Part shown: in pieces, positions 1 through 6,937 of the stretch
Position numbering within the stretch: the stretch's first letter is position 1
How the letters are laid out: each line of letters opens with the position of its first letter
DNA from: Streptomyces nodosus
GTDB taxonomy: Bacteria; Actinomycetota; Actinomycetes; Streptomycetales; Streptomycetaceae
Direction of reading: 5' to 3'
Assembly (NCBI RefSeq): GCF_008704995.1
Contig: NZ_CP023747.1
Coordinates: 4,495,501-4,559,500, forward strand
Length of the DNA stretch: 64,000 nt
The notes under the pieces: model-generated
The model's input: the letters and a program-made list of their open reading frames with translations, nothing else
Databases searched by the model: none
What the model was told of the DNA's origin: nothing
Position numbers and translations under genes: made by a program

Positions 1-456
1 TCCTTGGCCGAGTTCTCGCGAGCACTCCGGGCTGCACCGCGCTCACCCTCCGGATGGAAGAAGAGCGAGCTGTCGACCCCACGGCAGGCCGCATGGAGCT
101 GCCAGTCCCATAGATCCGCGTTCGGACCGGGAAGGCGAGAGAAATCTGCCATTGCGTGTCCCCTTGTCGCCGTTTTGGGCGGATATGTGCACCCGACCGT
201 ACATCGATGATCTTAGGAGATGAAAATATGACTCATTGCGAATCTAGCTCCAGACACCACCTAACGGGAAGAAAAGCGGCTAAATGGGGCATAGGTTGTG
301 ATGAAAGTTCGAGGGTCCGCCGCGCGTGTCGGCAGCGTGTCCGTGCCCTCACGTACAGTGCCGAAGACGGCTTGCTGCACCGTAACTCTTTCGAGTGACC
401 ATCGTTGAGAGTGCGGAGGCGGTTGAAACAACAAGCGCTCGGGCAGGCGTCCGAGG
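1..456. other. Upstream region of bldM, no confident gene
   Basis: This stretch leads up to bldM. Positions about 200-330 are clearly richer in A+T than the rest of the window, as expected for a regulated promoter region. A short frame at 228-398 (56 codons) has a good Shine-Dalgarno sequence (AGGAG at 215-219), but its codons are unlike Streptomyces genes (many A/T third positions, AGA and CTA codons), so I do not call it as a gene. The developmental promoter at 381-408 lies at its end. Confidence 0.5.
381..408 (+). promoter_or_regulatory. Sigma-BldN-type promoter of bldM (bldMp1-like)
   Basis: CGTAAC at 381-386 and CGTTGA at 403-408 are separated by exactly 16 bases. This matches the reported consensus for the developmental ECF sigma factor BldN, whose best-known target is the bldM promoter. 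Transcription would begin near 415, giving a leader of about 117 nt before the bldM ATG. Confidence 0.88.
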
Positions 457-531
457 GTGTCGACCGCACAGGTGACGATTCGTACCAGCCTGGAGGCTCA
501 AGGTGACGCGCATCAGCTGCGGAGGGCGGTC

Positions 532-1143
532 ATGACATCCGTCCTCGTCTGCGACGACTCCCCGCTTGCTCGAGAGGCGCTCCGCCGCGCGGTGGCGACC
601 GTGCCCGGTGTCGAGCGCGTGACGACGGCGGCCAACGGCGAGGAAGTCCTCCGCCGCTGGGGGGCCGACCGTTCGGATCTGATTCTGATGGACGTACGCA
701 TGCCCGGCCTGGGCGGCGTCGAGACGGTGCGGCGGCTGCTGTCCGCCGATCCCGGTGCACGCATCATCATGCTCACCGTCGCCGAGGACCTCGACGGGGT
801 GGCCCTCGCGGTGGCCGCCGGCGCACGCGGCTATCTGCACAAGGACGCCTCGCGCGCGGAGTTGCGGGCGACCGTCACCCAGGCGCTCGCCGACCCGACC
901 TGGCGGCTGGCCCCGCGGCGGCTGCGCTCGGCCGAGATGGGCGCCGCGCCCACGCTCACCGCGCGGGAGATCCAGGTGCTCGAAGGAATGAGCCACGGCC
1001 GCTCCAACGCGGAGATCGGGCGCGAGCTGTTCCTCTCCGAGGACACCGTGAAGACCCACGCCCGGCGGCTGTTCAAGAAACTCGGCGCCTCGGACCGCGC
1101 GCACGCGGTGGCGCTCGGCTTCCGCTGGGGCCTGGTCCGCTAA
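532..1143 (+). CDS. bldM: Developmental response regulator BldM
   Basis: A 203-residue orphan response regulator. Residues 1-120 form a receiver domain with acidic pair D8/D9, phosphoacceptor-position D54 (LILMDVRMPG) and Lys in the LHKDAS segment. Residues about 140-198 form a LuxR/NarL helix-turn-helix (LTAREIQVL...NAEIGRELFLSEDTVKTHARR). In Streptomyces BldM acts as a homodimer for aerial-growth genes and as a heterodimer with WhiI for late sporulation genes; D54 is reported to be dispensable. The ATG at 532 follows GGAGGG at 521-526. A GTG at 457 would add 25 residues absent from known BldM, so it was rejected. A sigma-BldN-type promoter precedes it and a hairpin follows. Confidence 0.95.
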   Translation: MTSVLVCDDSPLAREALRRAVATVPGVERVTTAANGEEVLRRWGADRSDLILMDVRMPGLGGVETVRRLLSADPGARIIMLTVAEDLDGVALAVAAGARGYLHKDASRAELRATVTQALADPTWRLAPRRLRSAEMGAAPTLTAREIQVLEGMSHGRSNAEIGRELFLSEDTVKTHARRLFKKLGASDRAHAVALGFRWGLVR

Positions 1144-1169
1144 GTGGATCTCCGCGGGGGTGCGCGGAT

Positions 1170-1195
1170 CCCCGCCTACCGCACGGTGGGCGGGG
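1170..1195 (+). terminator. Hairpin terminator after bldM
   Basis: Inverted repeat with arms 1170-1181 and 1184-1195 (12 bp, one G-T wobble), 26 bases after the bldM stop. A weaker hairpin at 1146-1171 overlaps its left arm. No T tract follows, as is usual for Streptomyces. Confidence 0.55.
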
Positions 1196-1310
1196 TTGGC
1201 AACGGGGCTCGCCGGGTGCCCGGTGCTCGTTTCGGCGTGGATGCCGCATCCTTGGAGGTGTGGAGTTCCTCGGGGACGAGTCGATCGAGCGGAAGGGGAG
1301 GGCGCAGGAG

Positions 1311-1976
1311 ATGAGTTCCGGCGCACCTGCTCATAACGCTTCGGTGCACAACGACGGACGCGGTGTCACGGATCGAAGCACGCCAAGGCACCATGGACCG
1401 ATGCGCGACGACGAGACAACGGTGATCGCTGCGCTCGTCCATCGCGCTGTCGAAGGCGACGAGCAGGCGACCCATGACCTGCTCGCCCGGGTGCACCCCC
1501 TCGCCCTGCGCTACTGCCGCACCAGGCTGTCGCGACTGCCCGGCGACGCCCGGCACTTCGTGGAGGACCTGGCGCAGGAGGTCTGTGTCGCGGTCCTGCT
1601 CGCGCTGCCGCGTTACAAGGACACCGGGCGGCCCTTCGAGGCGTTCGTCTTCGCGATCGCCGCGCACAAGGTCGCGGATCTGCAGCGCGCGGCGATGCGC
1701 CACCCCGGCTCCACGGCCATTCCCTCGGACGAGATGCCGGAGCGTCCCGACGACTCCCTGGGCCCGGAGGAGCGGGCGCTGCTCAACAGCGATGCCGCAT
1801 GGGCCAAGAAACTCCTGGCCAACCTCCCGGAGAACCAGCGTGAGCTGCTGCTGCTGCGGATCGCGGTGGGCTTGACCGCGGAGGAGACGGGTCAGATGTT
1901 GGGAATGTCACCGGGGGCGGTGAGAGTCGCCCAGCATCGAGCACTGAGCAGACTGCGGGCGCTCGCCGAGCAGTAG
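1311..1976 (+). CDS. ECF sigma factor, SigD/ShbA type
   Basis: A 221-residue sigma-70 family protein. Region 2 spans roughly residues 35-120 (FVEDLAQEVCVAVLLALPRY, then AHKVADLQR) and region 4 spans roughly 165-221 (LPENQRELLLLRIAVGLTAEETGQML...GAVRVAQHRALSRLR). Its position immediately before guaB matches mycobacterial sigD (sigD...guaB2-guaB3) and the streptomycete gene I recall as shbA, reported to drive the principal sigma gene hrdB; that assignment is inference. The ATG at 1311 follows GGAAGGGGAGGG (1291-1302). The GTG at 1260 and ATG at 1401 are alternatives. No anti-sigma gene follows, unlike mycobacterial sigD-rsdA. Confidence 0.85.
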   Translation: MSSGAPAHNASVHNDGRGVTDRSTPRHHGPMRDDETTVIAALVHRAVEGDEQATHDLLARVHPLALRYCRTRLSRLPGDARHFVEDLAQEVCVAVLLALPRYKDTGRPFEAFVFAIAAHKVADLQRAAMRHPGSTAIPSDEMPERPDDSLGPEERALLNSDAAWAKKLLANLPENQRELLLLRIAVGLTAEETGQMLGMSPGAVRVAQHRALSRLRALAEQ

Positions 1977-2134
1977 GCGCGGTGCAGCAGCCTTCCCGGC
2001 CGAGGGCGAGGGGCGAGAGTGATTTCCGTATGAACGTACGAAGCCCTGGGTCACTCCGCATCGTGGAATGAGGGACTCACACTTCCCGTTAGCATGGACA
2101 TCCGCACCGATCAAGGCCATTTGGGGAAGGTGTC

Positions 2135-3640
2135 ATGACTGCCAACGTCGACGGAGTGCCCGAGAAATTCGCGACACTCGGGCTGACCTACGACGACGTG
2201 CTGCTGCTGCCGGGCGCGTCGGACATGGCGCCCGACGAGATCGACACCGCCTCGTACGTCTCCAAGAACGTCCGGGTCAGTGTCCCGCTGCTGTCCGCCG
2301 CCATGGACAAGGTCACCGAGTCGCGCATGGCGATCGCGATGGCCCGCCAGGGCGGCGTCGGCGTACTGCACCGCAATCTGTCCATCGAGGACCAGGCCAA
2401 CCAGGTCGACCTGGTCAAGCGCTCCGAGTCCGGGATGGTGGCCGACCCCATCACCATCCATCCGGACGCCACACTCGCCGAGGCCGACGCCCTGTGCGCC
2501 AAGTTCCGCATCAGCGGCGTCCCGGTGACCGACGGCGCGGGCAAGCTGCTCGGCATCGTCACCAACCGCGACATGGCCTTCGAGAACGACCGCTCCCGTC
2601 GGGTGCACGAGGTCATGACCCCGATGCCCCTGGTCACCGGCAAGGTCGGCATCTCCGGCTCGGAGGCCATCGAGCTGCTGCGCCGCCACAAGATCGAGAA
2701 GCTTCCGCTGGTCGACGACGGGGGCATCCTCAGGGGCCTGATCACGGTCAAGGACTTCGTGAAGGCGGAGCAGTACCCGAACGCCGCCAAGGACTCCCAG
2801 GGCCGCCTTCTGGTCGGCGCCGCGGTGGGCGTGGCGGGTGACGCCTTCGAGCGGGCCCAGGCCCTGGTCGAGGCGGGTGTCGACTTCATCGTCGTGGACA
2901 CCGCGCACGGCCACTCCCGGCTGGTCGGTGACATGGTCGCCAAGATCAAGTCGAACGCCTCGGGCATCGACGTCATCGGCGGCAACGTCGCGACCCGGGA
3001 CGGCGCCAAGTCGCTCATCGACGCCGGCGTGGACGGCATCAAGGTCGGCGTCGGCCCCGGCTCCATCTGCACCACCCGCGTGGTCGCCGGCATCGGCGTC
3101 CCCCAGGTCACCGCCATCTACGAGGCCTCGCTCGCCGCCAAGGAGGCCGGTGTCCCGGTCATCGGCGACGGCGGTCTGCAGTACTCGGGCGACATCGCCA
3201 AGGCCCTGGTCGCGGGCGCCGACACGGTGATGCTGGGCTCGCTGCTCGCGGGCTGCGAGGAGTCGCCGGGCGAGCTGCTGTTCATCAACGGCAAGCAGTT
3301 CAAGTCGTACCGGGGCATGGGCTCGCTGGGCGCCATGCAGTCCCGGGGCGACCGCAAGTCCTTCTCCAAGGACCGCTACTTCCAGGAGCGCATCGCCTCC
3401 GACGACGAGCTGATCCCCGAGGGCATCGAGGGCCAGGTGCCCTACCGCGGCCCGCTCTCCTCGGTCGTCCGCCAGCTGGTCGGCGGGCTGCGCCAGTCGA
3501 TGTTCTACGTCGGCGGCAGGACGGTCCCCGAGCTCCAGGACCGGGGACGTTTCGTCCGGATCACCTCCGCGGGCCTCAAGGAGAGCCACCCGCACGACAT
3601 CCAGATGACGGTCGAGGCGCCGAACTACAGCAAGAAGTGA
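2135..3640 (+). CDS. guaB: IMP dehydrogenase
   Basis: A 501-residue cytoplasmic IMP dehydrogenase, which oxidises IMP to XMP with NAD+, the committed step of guanine nucleotide synthesis. The (beta/alpha)8 barrel is interrupted at about residues 100-220 by two CBS domains. The catalytic-loop motif GPGSICTTR places the active-site Cys near residue 312, and the later GSLLAG and RGMGS segments are intact. The ATG follows GGGGAAGG at 2123-2130. It sits 158 bp behind the sigma gene and ends in a strong terminator, so it is probably monocistronic. guaA, the next pathway enzyme, lies 23 kb away in the same window. Confidence 0.97.
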   Translation: MTANVDGVPEKFATLGLTYDDVLLLPGASDMAPDEIDTASYVSKNVRVSVPLLSAAMDKVTESRMAIAMARQGGVGVLHRNLSIEDQANQVDLVKRSESGMVADPITIHPDATLAEADALCAKFRISGVPVTDGAGKLLGIVTNRDMAFENDRSRRVHEVMTPMPLVTGKVGISGSEAIELLRRHKIEKLPLVDDGGILRGLITVKDFVKAEQYPNAAKDSQGRLLVGAAVGVAGDAFERAQALVEAGVDFIVVDTAHGHSRLVGDMVAKIKSNASGIDVIGGNVATRDGAKSLIDAGVDGIKVGVGPGSICTTRVVAGIGVPQVTAIYEASLAAKEAGVPVIGDGGLQYSGDIAKALVAGADTVMLGSLLAGCEESPGELLFINGKQFKSYRGMGSLGAMQSRGDRKSFSKDRYFQERIASDDELIPEGIEGQVPYRGPLSSVVRQLVGGLRQSMFYVGGRTVPELQDRGRFVRITSAGLKESHPHDIQMTVEAPNYSKK

Positions 3641-3668
3641 TCCACACGCGCCTGAAACACGGGTAGGT

Positions 3669-3714
3669 ACGTCCGAGGGCGGCTCCGGATACCTCCGGAG
3701 CCGCCCTCGGACGT
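3669..3714 (+). terminator. Strong terminator after guaB
   Basis: A perfect 21-bp inverted repeat (arms 3669-3689 and 3694-3714) with a 4-base loop, starting 28 bases after the guaB stop codon. Confidence 0.85.
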
Positions 3715-3788
3715 GCTCCGGGGCGGCCTTCGCCCCGACCGTCGGCGATACTGGAAGACGCTGAAACGCAGAGGGAAAGGCCACAGAC

Positions 3789-4913
3789 GTGACTGAGATC
3801 GAGATCGGGCGCGGCAAGCGCGGCCGCCGGGCGTACGCCTTCGACGACATCGCCGTCGTCCCCAGCCGGCGTACCCGGGACCCGAAGGAGGTCTCGATCG
3901 CCTGGCAGATCGACGCCTACCGCTTCGAGCTGCCCTTCCTGGCCGCCCCCATGGACTCGGTCGTCTCCCCGGCCACCGCCATCCGCATCGGCGAGCTGGG
4001 CGGCCTCGGCGTGCTGAACCTCGAAGGCCTGTGGACGCGGTACGAGGACCCGCAGCCCCTGCTCGACGAGATCGCAGGGCTGCCGACCGACACCGTGACC
4101 CGCCGCATCCAGGAGATCTACGCGGCTCCCATCAAGGAGGAGCTGATCGGGCAGCGCATCAAGGAGGTGCGCGACTCCGGCGTGGTCACCGCGGCGGCGC
4201 TCTCCCCGCAGCGCACGGCCCAGTTCTCCAAGGCCGTCGTGGACGCGGGCGTGGACATCTTCGTCATCCGGGGCACCACGGTGTCGGCGGAGCACGTCTC
4301 CCACTCGCACGAGCCGCTGAACCTGAAGCAGTTCATCTATGAGCTGGACGTCCCGGTCATCGTCGGCGGCTGTGCCACCTACACCGCGGCCCTGCATCTG
4401 ATGCGCACCGGCGCGGCCGGTGTGCTGGTCGGCTTCGGCGGTGGCGCCGCGCACACCACGCGCAATGTGCTCGGCATCCAGGTCCCGATGGCCACCGCGG
4501 TCGCCGACGTGGCCGCGGCCCGCCGCGACTACATGGACGAGTCGGGCGGCCGGTATGTGCATGTGATCGCGGACGGCGGTGTCGGCTGGTCCGGCGACCT
4601 CCCCAAGGCGATCGCCTGCGGCGCCGACGCCGTCATGATGGGCTCGCCGCTGGCCCGGGCCACGGACGCGCCGGGCCGGGGCCACCACTGGGGCATGGAG
4701 GCCGTCAACGAGGAGCTGCCGCGCGGCAAGAAGGTCGACCTCGGCACGGTCGGCACGATCGAGGAGGTCCTCACCGGCCCGTCGCACACCCCGGACGGCT
4801 CGATGAACTTCTTCGGCGCCCTGCGCCGCGCCATGGCCACCACCGGCTACAGCGAGCTGAAGGAGTTCCAGCGCGTCGAGGTGACCGTGGGGGACTCGCA
4901 GCACAGGCGGTGA
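3789..4913 (+). CDS. guaB3: GuaB3-type IMP dehydrogenase family protein
   Basis: A 374-residue IMPDH/GMP-reductase family barrel with no CBS domains, as in mycobacterial GuaB3 (second paralogue after guaB2). The substrate-binding loop reads GGGAAHTTR where GuaB has GPGSICTTR, so the thiolate position carries His (about residue 222). Flanking barrel motifs (ADGGVGWSGDLPKAI, GADAVMMGSPLA) are conserved. Loss of this Cys also occurs in mycobacterial GuaB3, so ordinary IMPDH chemistry is doubtful for the actinobacterial form; cyanobacterial GuaB3 is reported to be an active IMPDH. The GTG start at 3789 follows GAGGGAAAGG. It has its own terminator. Confidence 0.88.
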   Translation: MTEIEIGRGKRGRRAYAFDDIAVVPSRRTRDPKEVSIAWQIDAYRFELPFLAAPMDSVVSPATAIRIGELGGLGVLNLEGLWTRYEDPQPLLDEIAGLPTDTVTRRIQEIYAAPIKEELIGQRIKEVRDSGVVTAAALSPQRTAQFSKAVVDAGVDIFVIRGTTVSAEHVSHSHEPLNLKQFIYELDVPVIVGGCATYTAALHLMRTGAAGVLVGFGGGAAHTTRNVLGIQVPMATAVADVAAARRDYMDESGGRYVHVIADGGVGWSGDLPKAIACGADAVMMGSPLARATDAPGRGHHWGMEAVNEELPRGKKVDLGTVGTIEEVLTGPSHTPDGSMNFFGALRRAMATTGYSELKEFQRVEVTVGDSQHRR

Positions 4914-4936
4914 CACCGCCGCGCCCGGCCTGGGCG

Positions 4937-4977
4937 AAGGGGCCCCGGTCCCCCCGATGGGGGGACCGGGGCCCCTT
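4937..4977 (+). terminator. Strong terminator after guaB3
   Basis: A perfect 19-bp inverted repeat (4937-4955 and 4959-4977) with a 3-base loop, 23 bases after the guaB3 stop. Confidence 0.85.
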
Positions 4978-5219
4978 TCGTATGCCCGAGCCCCGCGGGC
5001 GGGGGCGCGTTCTGCGGCAGGGGGCGCATGGTTGCTTTCGGGCTGAATATGCCTCATGCGGCCATATTGGGCCGATAGTGTCCCTGCGTGGCGACCCCGG
5101 TTCTCCGGGGCGCCCCCTTCCAAGGACATGGTTCCGGACCCCGGCCCGCGGGGCCCGGCCCGCATGCCGACGAACCGCCTACCGGGTCAATGGGCGGCAT
5201 CGTGGAAGGGGGCGCGCCC
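4978..5219. other. Intergenic region with a 6-bp inverted repeat
   Basis: No convincing gene is seen here. AATATG at 5046-5051 and CATATT at 5063-5068 form an inverted repeat in a locally A+T-rich patch, which could be an operator or promoter for the small ORF or RNA that follows. Confidence 0.35.
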
Positions 5220-5315
5220 ATGGGCCGTCATCGCAAGCCCACCCGCTGGGACCGTACTCGGCTTCGGCTGGTGAAGTTCCGGAGGAGGTGGATCTTGCGG
5301 ATGTACGGTCGCTGA
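5220..5315 (+). CDS. Possible 31-residue basic peptide
   Basis: A short frame of 31 codons starting ATG (MGRHRKPTRWDRT...) with an excellent Shine-Dalgarno sequence (GGAAGG at 5204-5209). More than a third of its residues are Arg or Lys, and it has no hydrophobic segment. Two hairpins, the second followed by five T residues, lie directly downstream, so a transcript covering this region is plausible. I do not recognise the peptide; the frame may be fortuitous and the transcript non-coding. Confidence 0.3.
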   Translation: MGRHRKPTRWDRTRLRLVKFRRRWILRMYGR

Positions 5316-5404
5316 GCGGCCACCCCTATAGAGACTAGGGGTGGACACTCTGCTGAGCGACTGGGAGCCCGCTGCAGTGACCGCTGCGGTGGGCTCCGCT
5401 TTTT
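5316..5404 (+). ncRNA. Candidate structured small RNA 3' end
   Basis: Two stable hairpins lie in tandem. The first has perfect 9-bp arms 5320-5328 and 5336-5344 with a 7-base loop. The second is a 15-bp stem with three G-U pairs (5364-5378 with 5383-5397), followed three bases later by TTTTT (5400-5404). A U-tailed terminator is uncommon in Streptomyces and points to transcription on the plus strand. The neighbouring guaB3 already has its own terminator, and the next gene is on the other strand. The RNA may be independent or may belong to the 31-codon ORF before it. Confidence 0.45.
5364..5404 (+). terminator. U-tailed intrinsic terminator
   Basis: The 15-bp stem 5364-5378/5383-5397 with loop GACC is followed by TTTTT at 5400-5404. 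On the minus strand the same stem lies 66 bases past the dehydrogenase gene and could also act there. Confidence 0.65.
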
Positions 5405-5470
5405 GTACGGTACTGGATCCGCCGTCGGGTGTCCCCGGGACATGGGCTCAGCCGCCCCCACGCGCCCCCT

Positions 5471-6679
5471 TCACAACCGGTGCGCCGCCCCCGTGGGCGC
5501 GGCGCCCCGTGTGTCGAGCATCAGCTGGGCCTTCACCGACAGGCCCTGGAGGTCGTAGGTGCGGTGCTGCTGGAGCAGGATCGTCAGGTCGGTGTCGGCG
5601 ACCGCCTCGTAGAGGGAGTCGGCGCGCGGGATCGGGCGGTCGAGGACGCTCCAGGCGGGGACGTACGGGTCGTGGTAGCTGACGGAGGCACCCAACTGCA
5701 TCAGCCGCAGTGCGATCTCGTGCGCGGGGGAGCCCTGCTGGTCGGCGAGGTCCGGCTTGTAGGTGACGCCGAGCAGCAGCACCCGCGCACCGCGGCCCGA
5801 CTTGCCGTGCTCATTGAGGAGGGCGGCGGCGCGCTGGACGACGTACCGGGGCATGGTGTCGTTGACCTGCTGCGCCAGTTCGACCATCCGGAGGGTGCGC
5901 CCGGTCAGGCCCGCCAGGTCCTGGGGGACGGCATGGCCGCCGACGCCGGGTCCCGGGCGGAAGGCCTGGAAGCCGAACGGCTTGGTCTCGGCGCAGCGGA
6001 CGACGTCCCACAGATCGACCCCCAGATCGTGGCAGAGCACCGCCATCTCGTTGACCAGGGCGATGTTGACCTGCCGGTAGTTCGTCTCCAGGACCTGGAC
6101 GGTCTCCGCCTCGCGCGGTCCGCGCGCCCGGACCACCTTGTCGGTCAGGCGCCCGTAGAAGGTGGCGGCGGACTCGGTGCAGGCGGGGGTGAGGCCGCCG
6201 ATGACCTTGGGGGTGTTGGCGGCGCCGAAGTCGCGGTTGCCGGGGTCGACCCGGCTCGGGGAAGAGGCGAGGTGGAAGTCGCGTCCCGCGCGCAGACCCG
6301 ACCCCTCTTCGAGGAGCGGACGCAGAAACCTCTCCGTGGTGCCGGGCGGCACCGGCGATTCCAGGACCACGGTGGTGTGCGGGCGCAGCCGTCCGGCGAG
6401 GGTGCGGGCGGCCGCCTCCACCTGGCTGAGGTCGGGCGCCCCGTCGGCCCCGCGCTGGACGGGCGCGCAGATGACGGCGGTGCGGACGCGGCCGAGCTCG
6501 GCGGGGTCGGCGGTCGGGCGGAAGCCACGGGCGAGCATGCGGCGCAGTTCGGCGGCGGTGAGGGAACCGGCCTCGGGGCCCGTCCGGTATCCGAGCGTGG
6601 AGACGCCGGCGGCGACGGCGGCCTGAGCCAGGGACAGGCCGAGATGACCGAGTCCGATGACGGCGAGGTCTGCGGGCAT
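5471..6679 (-). CDS. UDP-glucose/ManNAc dehydrogenase family protein, catalytic Cys replaced
   Basis: A 402-residue protein of the nucleotide-sugar dehydrogenase family (oxidation of a sugar 6-OH to uronate with 2 NAD+). An N-terminal Rossmann motif (VIGLGHLGLSLAQAA), the central NYRQVNIALVNEM and TKPFGFQAF segments, and the C-terminal GVTYKPDLADQQGSPA domain are all present. The active-site motif normally GVGGHC reads GVGGHAVPQD, so the nucleophile Cys is Ala250 (GCC, complement of 5930-5932). The protein may therefore be catalytically altered or regulatory. The ATG has GGGAAGGA about 10 bases upstream. It is monocistronic, with no glycosyltransferase or polymer genes nearby. Confidence 0.82.
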   Translation of the reverse strand: MPADLAVIGLGHLGLSLAQAAVAAGVSTLGYRTGPEAGSLTAAELRRMLARGFRPTADPAELGRVRTAVICAPVQRGADGAPDLSQVEAAARTLAGRLRPHTTVVLESPVPPGTTERFLRPLLEEGSGLRAGRDFHLASSPSRVDPGNRDFGAANTPKVIGGLTPACTESAATFYGRLTDKVVRARGPREAETVQVLETNYRQVNIALVNEMAVLCHDLGVDLWDVVRCAETKPFGFQAFRPGPGVGGHAVPQDLAGLTGRTLRMVELAQQVNDTMPRYVVQRAAALLNEHGKSGRGARVLLLGVTYKPDLADQQGSPAHEIALRLMQLGASVSYHDPYVPAWSVLDRPIPRADSLYEAVADTDLTILLQQHRTYDLQGLSVKAQLMLDTRGAAPTGAAHRL

Positions 6680-6937
6680 GGAGTGGGCGATCCTTCCCAG
6701 TAGCCGAAGCGGGAGAGGTGCGCAAGCCCTGTGGACAGAATGAGGGAGCGCAATGTCAGACTAGGAGTAAATATGACCGATTTGCGGGATTGACTCGGCG
6801 TGTTTTCTTGCGTGTTGTCCACAGGCCGCGGATGCGTGGTGGCCGAAGTCGGGCATCCCGGTCAGACTTTGGGCAGGGGGATGCGAGCCGGGCTTCGCCC
6901 GACGGGTGTGGCCGGTGCGACCGAGCGGGAGGCGGCG

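Noticed and set aside
228..398. A 56-codon frame with a strong ribosome site upstream of bldM
   Set aside because: Codon use is unlike the genome, it overlaps the bldM promoter, and no similarity is recognisable. Kept only as a possibility.
457..531. Upstream GTG start for bldM adding 25 residues
   Set aside because: The ATG at 532 has a good Shine-Dalgarno sequence and gives the known 203-residue BldM.
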